A stretch of DNA of 64,000 nt from Caldilineales bacterium (GCA_024102915.1 JAGFJG010000178.1:28480-92479), one strand, 5' to 3'. Shown: positions 15,941-24,954, counted from the first letter of the stretch. Numbers and translations are program-made. The notes: a model not told the origin generated them from the letters alone.

Positions 15941-17911
15941 TTATTCGATCATGAATGCGACGATGCGATCCGCCACCTCGATTGCGCCGGGCTGGTCTAC
16001 CTGATTATGCCGTATCTGATCGGCGACGCGATACAACACGTCGGAGTTGACCTCGGCCAGCGCCCGTGTGTGCTCTTCCCAGCGCTCTCGTAGTTCCTGG
16101 CTTTCGTGGGTAGCGGCCAACACCGCCACCTGGGCCGGCGTTGTCGAACTGAGATTCCAGTCCGAGACATTGATGCCCAGTTCGCGGCCCGCATTCGCCC
16201 AATAATAAGACAGCATAGGATTGAGCAAACCTCGCATCCTACCCCACAACGGATCATCCTCCTGCACCAGGGCGAAGAAGGCGAGATAGTAGGGGCTGGC
16301 AGCCGTATAATCGCGCTGGACTTGTGAAAGTTCGCCCGCTTTCACCGAAGCATACGAGGCCAGATACCAGCGCAAATCCTCCAGAGTGGCCCCGGTTGCA
16401 CCCTGTTCGATGGCCTCCCACTGCAATCGACAGGCTACCAGATAACTGCGCGCCGATGCCGAGAAATCCTGAGAGCGCTGGATCATCGCCCGCTTGGCCA
16501 GCGTTTGCGCTTTTTCGGGGCTGCGCTGCAATGAGTCCGGCAGATCGATCTGCTCGATGTCTTTGACCAACCGCTCCAACGCTGGATCGTTGCGGAAAGG
16601 GATGGCGGCTGTGCCCGGCAAACGATAGCGGCCATCGACATATTCGATTAGCCCTCGCCGGTCGAGGTCATCCAGGAGCATCTGCACGTAGTCGCCCTGA
16701 TCCCGATCATTCAGCAGCACTGCCGCCAGTTCGGGCAGGTCGATGGGCAGGCCGGCATGGACGGCAGCGTAGACAAAGCCTGATTCAGCCCGGCGTACGA
16801 AATCCGCCTCGCTTTCCACGCCCTTCGCCAATGAGACCGGCACGCGCATCGACGCCACTTTGCCGCCATAATCGAATGTCCATTGCCGGAATCCCATCTG
16901 CCAGATATGCCGCAGCATGGTTTTGCTGCGATTCAAGCCCTGCGATTCGTACCGTTCGCGTAGTTCTTCCAGCAAAGAATCGGTGCTATATAAGCCTGGT
17001 CGTTCGCACAATTCCCGATAGATATCACGCAAGACATCGCGCCGCGTGCTGAAGTCGGCCGATGTCATTTTCAGGCGACTGAATATCTGCCGGTATTGCT
17101 GATCCAGGGGCAACTCTTCGATGGGCGCGCTTTCTTCTATGTCCACAACCTGCTCGAATTCGGCCAGATCCATCGGGCTACGCACGCCGAAGCCGCGTAA
17201 TGCCACATAAAGCTGGAGGTCTTTGATGTGAAGATCAATGAGATCGGTATTATCCTCGAGCCAGTTCTTGAATTGGGCATAGCCAAAATTGGCTTCGTTG
17301 AAGGTCGAATCCATCGACAGCATGGTGTGTTTCAGCTTGGCGGCCAACACCGGCGCATCCCCGCGCTGCCCATGCGCCTGCAAAGCCTTGATCAACAGCC
17401 GCCGGGCGCTCTCCTGATCCAGACTGCTTTGCTCATCGACAATCGATACATCCCCCAGCAGGGTTTCCAGATAGATGAACTCGTCACACGATTTGACCAG
17501 CAAAGGGTGTGTGATATTACGCGGGCCGATGCCCAGGGTGTACTTGCCATATTCGCGCAACTTGCCCACCAGCGCCCCAAAGTCGCTGTCGCCGGAGACA
17601 ATCACAAAGGTGTGGATGTGAGGCCGGGTCATGGCGATCTCCAGGGCGTCCACCGCCATTCTGATATCCGCCCGATTTTTCCCCGCCCGAATGCTGTACA
17701 TCTGGATCAGATCGACAGCATTATCCATCAATTCATCCCGATAATGCGGGAAACGGCTCCAGTCCGCATAGGCTCGTTTTGTCACTACCGGCGCCCGGCT
17801 TTTGAGATATTCCAGCAGCGGGGTTAATTCAAAATCAAGGAAGACGTCTTCAGCCCAACGCGCAACATTTTCGAAGTCGACGAATACGGCGATTTGCTCG
17901 GTTGTTTTCAT
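15941..17911 (-). CDS. NYN domain (LabA-like) ribonuclease with LOTUS/OST-HTH segment
   Basis: A 656-residue protein. Residues 5-165 form a PIN-like NYN domain with the acidic residues expected for metal-dependent RNA cleavage (FVDFENVARW with Asp12; IVSGDSDFGALV). About 175-250 matches the OST-HTH/LOTUS fold (LLIKALQAHGQRGD onward, GYAQFKNWLED), a putative RNA-binding module. The remaining 400 residues are helical and winged-helix-like and are not recognised. Typical LabA proteins are 200-300 residues, so this is long. ATG 17911 follows GGAGAGG closely and is preferred to ATG 17950. Likely a cytosolic RNA-processing or RNA-silencing type factor. Confidence 0.82.
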   Translation of the reverse strand: MKTTEQIAVFVDFENVARWAEDVFLDFELTPLLEYLKSRAPVVTKRAYADWSRFPHYRDELMDNAVDLIQMYSIRAGKNRADIRMAVDALEIAMTRPHIHTFVIVSGDSDFGALVGKLREYGKYTLGIGPRNITHPLLVKSCDEFIYLETLLGDVSIVDEQSSLDQESARRLLIKALQAHGQRGDAPVLAAKLKHTMLSMDSTFNEANFGYAQFKNWLEDNTDLIDLHIKDLQLYVALRGFGVRSPMDLAEFEQVVDIEESAPIEELPLDQQYRQIFSRLKMTSADFSTRRDVLRDIYRELCERPGLYSTDSLLEELRERYESQGLNRSKTMLRHIWQMGFRQWTFDYGGKVASMRVPVSLAKGVESEADFVRRAESGFVYAAVHAGLPIDLPELAAVLLNDRDQGDYVQMLLDDLDRRGLIEYVDGRYRLPGTAAIPFRNDPALERLVKDIEQIDLPDSLQRSPEKAQTLAKRAMIQRSQDFSASARSYLVACRLQWEAIEQGATGATLEDLRWYLASYASVKAGELSQVQRDYTAASPYYLAFFALVQEDDPLWGRMRGLLNPMLSYYWANAGRELGINVSDWNLSSTTPAQVAVLAATHESQELRERWEEHTRALAEVNSDVLYRVADQIRHNQVDQPGAIEVADRIVAFMIE

Positions 17912-18220
17912 GGCCTCTCCAAAAAGATCGGCAAATTTTGATTGGTCCATATTGTCAGGGATGGGTCTAGCGTGCTGCCTTCAGACGCCCGTAGCCCAGT
18001 TCGCCAGCCGCTACTAAGCGAATAGCGGGTTTGACAACCGGACACCGATTTATATGGGTCAGACTGTATGAGAAAACAGTTTTGGTGTCAAATGGTATTG
18101 ATGCTAGAGTTCTGTACATTGTCAGAATGATTTCCAATCGGGCGCGAAACGTGAGAGGATTCCGCGTGAATTTCACACAACGCGCGTCACGTTTCACGCA
18201 ACACATTTCGCCGCAGATCA
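17912..18220. other. Divergent intergenic region, 309 nt, with hairpins
   Basis: A spacer between the NYN gene and the mscS-like gene. It contains a small stem (CCGCTA 18008-18013 with TAGCGG 18023-18028) and an 11-nt palindrome GTGAATTTCAC (18166-18176). It also contains an inverted repeat in which GAAACGTGA near 18146-18154 pairs with TCACGTTTC at 18187-18195. The last pair resembles the word-based interspersed repeats seen elsewhere in the window. No gene or RNA recognised. Confidence 0.5.
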
Positions 18221-19024
18221 ATGATCGATAGTATCAAGAACCTGTTTTCTCAGGATGTTTGGTGGAGCCATCTGCTCCTGATCAGCGTCTTTTTCCTGAT
18301 CGCCTGGATCATCCACCTGTTGGCCTGGCGCATCGCCGGACGCCTGGTCCGGTTAAGTCGTTTTGCCAACGACGGCCAGCGACCAAGCGCATCGCGGATG
18401 CAAACGATGCGCAGCATTATCGCCAACACCATCAGCCTGGTGGTGATCTTGATCGCCGTCATCCTGGCCCTGGGTCAGTTCGTGACCGCCGCGACCCTGA
18501 TCTGGGTCGTTGGTCTTTTCAGCGCCGCCTTCGGCCTGGGAGCGCGCCCGCTCATCTCCGATTACCTGACTGGCCTCAGCTTCATTTTCGACGACACCTT
18601 TGCCGTGGGCGATAAAGTGGAGATGCTGAGCGTCGAGGGCGTGGTGGAGAAAGTCAATCTGCGCACCACCCAATTGCGCGCGCCCAGTGGCGAATTACTG
18701 ACGATCCCCAACGGCGAGATCCGTCTGATCCGGAATTACAGCCGCGGGCGTTTTTCGATTGTCGAAGTCGTGATCAAACTCCGCACCGCCGATCTGGCCA
18801 GGGCGCTGCCGTTGCTGGAGGATTTGGCCCAGGAGGCAATGGCGTATCTGCCCAACCTGCTGGAACCATGGCGCGTCATGGGCGAAGACACAGCGGTTGG
18901 GCAGCAGGTGGAATTGATGCTCCGGGCTAAAGCCAAGTTCGGAAAGGCGGCCGAGATGCGCCCGCGCCTGACCGCACTGGTGCACGAGCGGCTGGGGGAG
19001 GCCGGAATCGAGTTGGCGGGCTAG
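18221..19024 (+). CDS. MscS-family small-conductance mechanosensitive channel
   Basis: A 267-residue protein with three membrane helices (about 15-35, 60-88 and 95-118). The third, pore-lining helix is rich in Ala/Gly (GLFSAAFGLGARPLISDYL). The MscS beta domain follows, with FDDTFAVGDKVEM and TIPNGEIRLIRNYSRG, which are diagnostic. It gates in response to membrane tension and releases small solutes under hypo-osmotic shock. Length is close to the 286 residues of E. coli MscS. The gene stands alone, divergent from the NYN gene, and precedes the lipid-type genes by 44 nt. Confidence 0.92.
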   Translation: MIDSIKNLFSQDVWWSHLLLISVFFLIAWIIHLLAWRIAGRLVRLSRFANDGQRPSASRMQTMRSIIANTISLVVILIAVILALGQFVTAATLIWVVGLFSAAFGLGARPLISDYLTGLSFIFDDTFAVGDKVEMLSVEGVVEKVNLRTTQLRAPSGELLTIPNGEIRLIRNYSRGRFSIVEVVIKLRTADLARALPLLEDLAQEAMAYLPNLLEPWRVMGEDTAVGQQVELMLRAKAKFGKAAEMRPRLTALVHERLGEAGIELAG

Positions 19025-19068
19025 TCCAGTTCGCCAGTGGTCAGTAGACAGTAGTCAGTTCATCATCG

Positions 19069-20298
19069 ATGAGCCAGCCCGACGCCGATTCTGTCGCCCT
19101 CACCAGTTTACGCCAGCGCTGGTTGGTGACAGCGGCCAGCTATCTGGCCGCCTGGCTGGCCGTGGCACGATTGTTGGGGCGGCAATGGGATGGCGATGTC
19201 GTCTGGCGTTGGGCGGGGCTTTCGCTTGTTGTGCTCGTCTATGAATTGGGGCTGTTCTGGCGCAATCTCGGTCAAAACCAGACCGTTGCCAATGCCGGGC
19301 TGAGTGCGACCCTCGGCCCGGGGAATACACTCACGCTGTTTCGCGGATTAGCGAACGGCCTATTGGCGGGATTCGTGCTCACGCCCTGGCCGCATGACTG
19401 GCTGGCCTGGCTGCCCGCCCTGCTTTACACGCTGGCCGGCATCGCCGACCATTTCGACGGATACCTCGCTCGCATCAGCGGGCACGCCAGCCGCCTGGGC
19501 GAAATCCTCGATATCGAATTTGATGCCCTGGGCGTGTTGATTGTCGTCGTATTGGCGATCCATTGGGGTCAGTGGCCGTGGTGGTTTCTGCCGGTGGGGC
19601 TGGCTCGCTATGCCTTCCTTTTGGGCCTGGCTCTGCGACGTCGCCGCGGCAAACCAGTCTATGATCTGCCGCCCAGCAACAGTCGCCGGGCGCTGGCGGG
19701 CCTGCAGATGGGTTTCCTCAGCGTGGTGTTGTGGCCGATCATGCCGCAGGAACTGGCGACGATCACCGGCCTGTTTTTCGCCGTGCCTTTTCTGCTCGTC
19801 TTCACGCGGGATTGGCTGGTCGCCAGCGGCAGTCTCTCACCCGACTCCTCTCGCTATCTCGCCCTGCGCCGAAACCTCAAATCGATATTTCTCGATTGGC
19901 TGCCCCTGCCCATCCGCATCCTCACCGTACTCGCCCTGGTTGCGGTTGTGTTCGACTCGGCGTTGAATTTCGAGACGTTCGCTCGCAGCCTTGCCTTGTT
20001 CGGCATCCCATCTGCCGTTTTCGTGGCGGCGATATTCATCCTCATCGAAGTGGCAGCGCTCCCCTTTCTGCTGCTGGGTGTGGCCGGACGCTTCGTCGCC
20101 CTACTTGCTTTGATTCCGCTTGGCTTCACCATGGTCGTCGCCATGAACGTGTCCGATGGGCTGAGCGCCATCATGGGCTGCGTGTATCTGTTCGTATTCG
20201 GTACGGGCCGATGTTCGCTGTGGGAACCCGAACGTCGTCTGTTTGGCAAACGGGCGGGCGAGTACCGGGGGGCAGGATCGCAGACCGATGGCGGTTGA
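19069..20298 (+). CDS. CDP-alcohol phosphatidyltransferase family membrane enzyme
   Basis: A 409-residue polytopic protein with the complete CDP-alcohol phosphotransferase motif D-x2-DG-x2-AR-x8-G-x3-D-x3-D at residues 127-152 (DHFDGYLAR, then GEILDIEFD). The upstream NTLTLFRG arginine contacts CDP. The enzyme transfers a phosphoalcohol from CDP-activated donor to an acceptor alcohol. At 409 residues it is about twice the usual length, with extra membrane helices after residue 230, so the substrate may not be a standard phospholipid. It overlaps the following flippase-like gene by 11 nt and points toward the methyltransferase and glycosyltransferase genes on the other strand. Confidence 0.85.
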   Translation: MSQPDADSVALTSLRQRWLVTAASYLAAWLAVARLLGRQWDGDVVWRWAGLSLVVLVYELGLFWRNLGQNQTVANAGLSATLGPGNTLTLFRGLANGLLAGFVLTPWPHDWLAWLPALLYTLAGIADHFDGYLARISGHASRLGEILDIEFDALGVLIVVVLAIHWGQWPWWFLPVGLARYAFLLGLALRRRRGKPVYDLPPSNSRRALAGLQMGFLSVVLWPIMPQELATITGLFFAVPFLLVFTRDWLVASGSLSPDSSRYLALRRNLKSIFLDWLPLPIRILTVLALVAVVFDSALNFETFARSLALFGIPSAVFVAAIFILIEVAALPFLLLGVAGRFVALLALIPLGFTMVVAMNVSDGLSAIMGCVYLFVFGTGRCSLWEPERRLFGKRAGEYRGAGSQTDGG

Positions 20299-21313
20299 CA
20301 ATCGCAAACCGGGCAAGCTGCCCGCCCGCGACTGGCTGCGCTGGTTACCCTGGCTGTTGGCGGCGCTGGCGCTGGCCTGGGCGCTGTATGTCGCTCCCCT
20401 CGCCCAGATCCTCGCCGTCCTTTGGCAGCTCACCTGGCTGCAACTGGCACTGCTGGTGGGAATCAATGCCGTCATCGTCGTAGCCCTGGCCGGGCGCTGG
20501 TGGGTTGTGCTGCGGGCTTTGGGCTATTCATTGCCCTACCTGCGCTTGGTCGCTTATCGACTGGCGGCGTACTCGATCACCTATTTCACGCCGGGGCCGC
20601 AATTCGGCGGAGAACCGCTTCAGGCATATTTGCCGCGACAGCAGCACGGCGTTCCCGGCGTCACATCCGGCGCGGCCGTGGCGCTGGACAAAGCCGTGGA
20701 GTTGCTGGCGAACTTCACGGTGCTGGCTCTGGGCGTTGCCGCCATCTTCAACCTGCGACTGCTGTCCGCCGACAGCCTGGCGGCGCTGCTGGCGTTGACC
20801 GTCGTCCTGCTCATGCTGCCGATTCTCTATCTGGGGGCGGCGCGGATGGGGTTACGGCCCGCCACTCTGCTGCTGGGAAGGGTTCCAATTCTCGCGAAAT
20901 CAGCCCGGCTGCAACCCTCCTTGTGCATCGTCCAGCGAGCGGAATATCAGGTGTGCGCGCTCTGCCAGCAACGCCCCGGCAGCCTTGCCATTGCATTCGC
21001 CATCTCGCTGCTCACCTGGGCGCTGATGATCGGCGAATACTGGCTGGCGGCGCGATTTCTGGGAATGACGCTCAGCCCAGAGCAGGCTTTGGCCGCCATC
21101 GCCGCCGCCCGGCTGGCCTATCTGCTGCCCTTCCCCGGCGGCCTGGGCGCGCTGGAAGCGAGCCAGGTCTTCGTTTTTGGGGCGATGGGCTACGATCCGG
21201 CGGCGGGTGCGGCCCTGGCCCTGCTCATCCGCGCCCGCGATGTGTTGCTGGCCCTGATCGGCCTGTGGCTGGCGTCGTGGTACGCGCCTGGCCGGTCGGG
21301 CACGAAGGTCTAG
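20288..21313 (+). CDS. Lysylphosphatidylglycerol synthase-type transmembrane protein (UPF0104)
   Basis: A 341-residue membrane protein with about eight helices. It matches the LPG_synthase_TM family by TYFTPGPQFGGEPLQAYLP and, near the end, YLLPFPGGLGALEASQ, both conserved in MprF-like and glycolipid-associated flippases. There is no lysyl-transferase domain, so it should flip or bind a lipid-linked product rather than aminoacylate lipids. ATG 20288 was chosen because the frame upstream to 20243 lies inside the preceding gene. The stop TAG at 21311-21313 overlaps the convergent methyltransferase stop. Co-transcribed with the CDP-alcohol enzyme. Confidence 0.85.
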   Translation: MAVDNRKPGKLPARDWLRWLPWLLAALALAWALYVAPLAQILAVLWQLTWLQLALLVGINAVIVVALAGRWWVVLRALGYSLPYLRLVAYRLAAYSITYFTPGPQFGGEPLQAYLPRQQHGVPGVTSGAAVALDKAVELLANFTVLALGVAAIFNLRLLSADSLAALLALTVVLLMLPILYLGAARMGLRPATLLLGRVPILAKSARLQPSLCIVQRAEYQVCALCQQRPGSLAIAFAISLLTWALMIGEYWLAARFLGMTLSPEQALAAIAAARLAYLLPFPGGLGALEASQVFVFGAMGYDPAAGAALALLIRARDVLLALIGLWLASWYAPGRSGTKV

Positions 21314-22194
21314 GCCGGTCGCGAGGCAGTGCGGCCCACACAGTCGATCTGGTGGGCGAGATAGATTAATTCGCCTCGGTCGATTTGGCGATGACGTGTT
21401 TCGACCCAGGCCGTGAAATCCGCCCCCGCCAGCCCTGAATTTCCCGCCAAAGCTTTGTGCACCGTGTCGATGATGAAATGCAGGAAGTAGGATTCATCCG
21501 CCTGATACGTCCCGTAGTCGGGATAAACCAGCCAGTCGGATGAGCCGGCGGCCAGCAGTTCCACATCAGATGCGAGCAAGTGCTGGATCAGATGCCGTCC
21601 AGACTGGCTGTCGCCGGAGGGCCGGCCCGCCACCATGCGTCTGTCCATCGTCTCGTGATAAAGCCGTTCGATCAACGCGTCGAGATCAGGATCGATGGCA
21701 GGCAGAAAGCTGGTGACGCCGTCGAACACGAGCGTGAAATAGAAGAGACCGCCAGGAGCCAGCAGCGCCAGGAGATCGGGCAGGGTGGCGGGGATATCGA
21801 TCAGGTCGAGGAAGGCATGGGCGATGAGCAAGTCCCACTGACCGTCCCGCTCCCCTTTCATAAAATCGAACAGATCGATGGCCCGCAGGCGCAGGTCGAG
21901 TCCGGTGGAGCGCAATCTTTGCCGGGCCGCGTCGATGTTGGCCGTGTCGGCGTCGATGGCCGTGTATTCCGCCGCTCTCAACAACCCCCACTCAACCGCC
22001 CGCTCGGCCATTGTGCCGATGCCCGCCCCGATTTCCAGCACGCGCAGCGGGCGGCCATTCTGCCACTGCGCCAATTGTGCGGCCAATGTCTCCCAGACAC
22101 GGCGATTCAGCGCGCGGTCGTCCACGCTCCGCTTGGCTGCCAGATAGCGCACAAGATCCGTATATCCTTGATCCGGCAGACGAGATTCAGCCAA
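21310..22194 (-). CDS. Class I SAM-dependent methyltransferase
   Basis: A 294-residue Rossmann methyltransferase. Motif I reads VLEIGAGIGTMAERA, followed by the acidic strand end YTAIDADTANI and the motif IV region WDLLIAHAFLDLI. About 100 C-terminal residues (after 190) form a family-specific extension containing DWLVYPDYG. The acceptor is unknown. It is the last minus-strand gene of the GTP-derived-metabolite cluster and converges on the flippase gene with a 4-nt overlap. Similar methyltransferases occur beside PTPS-like and RibA-like genes in other bacteria, which suggests it modifies the cluster product. Confidence 0.82.
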   Translation of the reverse strand: MAESRLPDQGYTDLVRYLAAKRSVDDRALNRRVWETLAAQLAQWQNGRPLRVLEIGAGIGTMAERAVEWGLLRAAEYTAIDADTANIDAARQRLRSTGLDLRLRAIDLFDFMKGERDGQWDLLIAHAFLDLIDIPATLPDLLALLAPGGLFYFTLVFDGVTSFLPAIDPDLDALIERLYHETMDRRMVAGRPSGDSQSGRHLIQHLLASDVELLAAGSSDWLVYPDYGTYQADESYFLHFIIDTVHKALAGNSGLAGADFTAWVETRHRQIDRGELIYLAHQIDCVGRTASRPA

Positions 22195-22214
22195 CGCTGT
22201 GGGCTCTCGACTTT

Positions 22215-22551
22215 TTATGTGGCGCGCATATGCAGGTAGGTGACGACGATCAATGCCAGTTCATCCACTTTCGTGATCAGGCCCAACGCGCTGACGTCTG
22301 TCCGGTTGACCGCAAAGTACCCAACGATCGTGACGGCGGCGAATGCGATCAGGGCTAGGTGCACCAGGCGGCTTCGGCCTTTGGGGGAAATCGACGAGCA
22401 ACGCGGCCAGGAGTATGACATAGCCCAGGCCGTTGAGCACGAACAATTTACCCAGCGTATCGGCAAAGAAATTGAAGCCTAAAAGCAGGTGAATGGCTGC
22501 TGTGATCAGGGTGAAGATGATGATCAGGATGCGCAGCGTGGATCGACTCAT
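22215..22551 (-). pseudogene. Frameshifted small four-helix membrane protein
   Basis: A strong GGAGG site (22561-22565) precedes ATG 22551. The frame reads three hydrophobic helices (LIIIFTLITAAIHLLLGF, LNGLGYVILLAALL) before leaving register at a C5 run (G5 on the plus strand, 22383-22387). Removing one base restores a continuous protein of about 111 residues, in which DFPKGRSRLVHLALIAF leads into AAVTIVGYF and ends YLHMRAT at 22218. The restored pattern resembles small uncharacterised membrane proteins. The single-base excess in a homopolymer suggests a sequencing error or a recent mutation; programmed +1 shifting is less likely. Lies between the two methyltransferase genes. Confidence 0.7.
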
Positions 22552-22618
22552 CGTTAATAGCCTCCGTGATGTGTGTCAGCTTTGAAGCAAGTATACGAGC
22601 GCGTCGATCTTCGGCAAG

Positions 22619-23389
22619 TCAATGGCTGAGCAGCCGGGCGTACACATCACCGGATGCGGCCATGTCGCCCTGATCTCGCAGCCAGTCACGCAGCATGTTG
22701 GATGAAACGAATTCAGGCCATTGCATTCGCAGAGATTCGCCCGGCGAAAAGTTGTACTTGTAGGCAGCGAGCGTGTCCAGGCGTTCCAGGCTGGCGGCGG
22801 TGGCGTCGGGCGTCGCCGCCATGATCTCAAACGACAGGCAGGGCAACGGCTGCGAAAGCCCGGCCAGAACCTCGGCCTCGAAACCCTCCACGTCGATTTT
22901 GCAGAAAGCGGGCTTGCCATGCCGGGCGATCAATTCATCCATCGTCACCACCTCGACCTCTGTGCTGTCATCCCATCGCACCCTGGCGAAACCGCCAGTC
23001 TGGCTGATACGCCGCCGCCACTCCGGCGAAAGGGTCGCCACAGTGGGGTTGCGGCGGCTGAGTTGCAGGGTGAGGCGACCGGGCATTTGACCCACGGCGG
23101 CTTCGATCAGAATCACGTTCGGGTTCGAGCCATACCAGAGCCGCAACAATCGCATCAACCGGGGCTGCGGCTCAATAGCCGCCACCCGCGCTCCCAACCC
23201 CAACCACGCCCGCACCCGGTTTCCCACATGCGCGCCGATGTCAAAACACAGGTCGCCGGGCCGGATGAACTGGCTGTAAAAACGGCTAAGTTGCCGCGTG
23301 CGCAAGGGTCGGTGATAGATGAGCAGCGAGCGGGCAAGGCCCCAGAGGTCGGCGAATGTGGGCGAGGCCGAGCTAGATTCAGACGGCAT
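22619..23389 (-). CDS. FkbM family methyltransferase
   Basis: A 256-residue SAM-dependent methyltransferase. Motif I is LCFDIGAHVGNRVRAW and the acidic post-I strand VAAIEPQP. The FkbM-specific CKIDVEGFEAEVLAGL near the middle carries the aspartate-glutamate pair of the family. FkbM enzymes usually O-methylate sugars or polyketides. ATG 23389 overlaps the end of the glycosyltransferase gene by 11 nt, which links it to sugar modification. The frame extends to 23434, but only as shadow of that gene. Confidence 0.86.
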   Translation of the reverse strand: MPSESSSASPTFADLWGLARSLLIYHRPLRTRQLSRFYSQFIRPGDLCFDIGAHVGNRVRAWLGLGARVAAIEPQPRLMRLLRLWYGSNPNVILIEAAVGQMPGRLTLQLSRRNPTVATLSPEWRRRISQTGGFARVRWDDSTEVEVVTMDELIARHGKPAFCKIDVEGFEAEVLAGLSQPLPCLSFEIMAATPDATAASLERLDTLAAYKYNFSPGESLRMQWPEFVSSNMLRDWLRDQGDMAASGDVYARLLSH

Positions 23390-24473
23390 GCCAACCCTCG
23401 CTGATCTGGCCGAGGAAACGGCGGTTGCTCTCATGCGTCTGCGCCCAGGTGGGATGCGCGGCGAAGCTGCGAAGCGCGACCAGGCTCATATCGGCAAGCA
23501 AGGTTCTGTCAGTGTCTAGCCTGTGCAAACAGTCAGCCAAAGTCTGTGTGTCACCGGGCGGGATTAGAAAGCCGTTTTCGCCATCGTGTACGATTTCGAT
23601 GGCCCCGCCGCTGGCGGCAGCGATGACGGGCAAGCCAAAGCCCATGCCCTCGAGATAGACGATACCGAAGCCTTCAATGCTTGACGGCACGGCCAGCACA
23701 TGGCTGGCCGCAAAATGTCGGCGCAGCGCTTCATCCGACGTTAGCCCAACCAGCTTCACTCGCTCCGCCAACCGCAACCGCTCGATCTGTTTTCGCAGCG
23801 ATCGGGTGTAGCCCGGATCGATGGCCGGATTTCCCACAACCGTGAGTCGCCAGTCCACGCCCATCAGTCGGGAGAGCGCCGCCAGCAAGATGTGCAGCCC
23901 TTTGCGCGGGATCAGATTCCCCACGAATAGAACGCGCAAGGAGCCGGATGCGTGCGCCCGCGCGATCACCGCGCTTTCACCGGGCGTCGCTTGGAAGCGA
24001 TCCCCGCCCGGCGGGGCCACCACATGCGGCATCGAGCGCCCGGCCAGCCGGGAAGCGGAGGCAAGGGTGGCGGCGGAATTGCAGATCATCCCATCCAGCG
24101 TGCGCAGATAACGCGCTTCCACCCGGCGATAAATGACGTTTTGCCAGCGGGAATGCCCTTCTTCGCAGCGCAGATGGTGAACGATGCCAACCAGCGGATA
24201 GCGCAGTCGCGAGCGCTGGCGTTGATTCAGCCAGAAAAGCGAGGGATGATTCAGCTCATCCTGCAAAAGCACATCGAAACGGGAACGGACTAGCCGCTCG
24301 ATCAGTGCGCTTGATAGATTGTCGGTGAGATGGTAGGCGTAGTTGCGCCAGGGCCGCGAGATGATCTCGACCGTATCGCCGTTCGCTCGCAGGTGCTCGA
24401 CCAGCTTGCGGTCATACAGGTAGCCGCCCGAAATCGTGTCGAGCGAGCCGTAGATCAGCAGCCCGACCCGCAT
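23379..24473 (-). CDS. Glycosyltransferase family 4
   Basis: A 364-residue GT-B enzyme. The N-terminal Rossmann domain begins MRVGLLIYGSLDTISGGY. The C-terminal nucleotide-sugar domain starts RVLFVGNLIPRKGLHILL and holds the retaining E-x7-E motif in IEGFGIVYLEGMGFGLPVIA. The domain order and length are those of GT4 enzymes such as PimA-type or sucrose-type transferases. The acceptor is not predictable. It begins 9 nt after the PTPS homologue ends and overlaps the FkbM gene, so it is co-transcribed with both. Confidence 0.9.
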   Translation of the reverse strand: MRVGLLIYGSLDTISGGYLYDRKLVEHLRANGDTVEIISRPWRNYAYHLTDNLSSALIERLVRSRFDVLLQDELNHPSLFWLNQRQRSRLRYPLVGIVHHLRCEEGHSRWQNVIYRRVEARYLRTLDGMICNSAATLASASRLAGRSMPHVVAPPGGDRFQATPGESAVIARAHASGSLRVLFVGNLIPRKGLHILLAALSRLMGVDWRLTVVGNPAIDPGYTRSLRKQIERLRLAERVKLVGLTSDEALRRHFAASHVLAVPSSIEGFGIVYLEGMGFGLPVIAAASGGAIEIVHDGENGFLIPPGDTQTLADCLHRLDTDRTLLADMSLVALRSFAAHPTWAQTHESNRRFLGQISEGWHAV

Positions 24474-24482
24474 GCCAAAGCG

Positions 24483-24863
24483 CTAGGCTCGTTCGAGATC
24501 GTAGACCACCCAGGCGATATCATCTTCCCAGAGTTTGATGCTGATGGCGGTCAGGTTCGGGGCGTAAAGCGCCTCGTCCATGCGTTCGCACAGGATGCGG
24601 CAGAAATGCTCCAGGCTGGGATTGATATCCTCGAACGCGTCCAGTTCGTTCAGGGTTTTATCGCGGAATTCGGCGATGAGGCCGTCGAATTGGGCGCGCA
24701 GGTCGTCGATATCGACCACGTAGCCATACTCGTTCAGGTCTTCGCCCTCGACCATCAACTCCGCTTTGTAGAGATGGGAATGACGCTCGTTTTCCGCCCC
24801 GGCGTTGGGGACAGTGAGAAAGTGTTGGGCGATGAATTTGCTGTGGATGGATAGGGTATACAT
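24483..24863 (-). CDS. 6-pyruvoyl-tetrahydropterin synthase homologue (QueD-like), catalytic Cys and His absent
   Basis: A 126-residue T-fold protein of the PTPS/QueD family. The three zinc histidines can be placed (His14 in IAQHFL; His28 and His30 in RHSHLY), and the pterin-anchoring Glu in SLEHFC is near the expected place. The catalytic Cys that normally lies just before the HxH pair is not there (NAGAENERHSH), and the LDH..LN triad histidine is replaced (RDKTLNEL). It therefore probably does not make 6-carboxytetrahydropterin in the normal way. No other queuosine gene is nearby. It sits with GTP cyclohydrolase II, a RibD-type reductase and a dehydrogenase, pointing to a different pteridine- or pyrimidine-based product. 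Confidence 0.8.
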   Translation of the reverse strand: MYTLSIHSKFIAQHFLTVPNAGAENERHSHLYKAELMVEGEDLNEYGYVVDIDDLRAQFDGLIAEFRDKTLNELDAFEDINPSLEHFCRILCERMDEALYAPNLTAISIKLWEDDIAWVVYDLERA

Positions 24864-24954
24864 GATTGCTTTTGGTCTTTTGTTGGGGATGGAATATTGA
24901 TGATTGAAGTTTGATCCGGCTACTTACCCTCAGACGCAAGAACGGCGTAGCGAC

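Noticed and set aside
18142..18197. tRNA or structured RNA between the NYN and mscS-like genes
   Set aside because: The inverted repeat is only a simple word-based hairpin; no clover-leaf or T-loop sequence fits.
24483..24863. Ordinary queD of queuosine biosynthesis
   Set aside because: Catalytic Cys and His are missing, and there are no queC, queE or queF genes around it.
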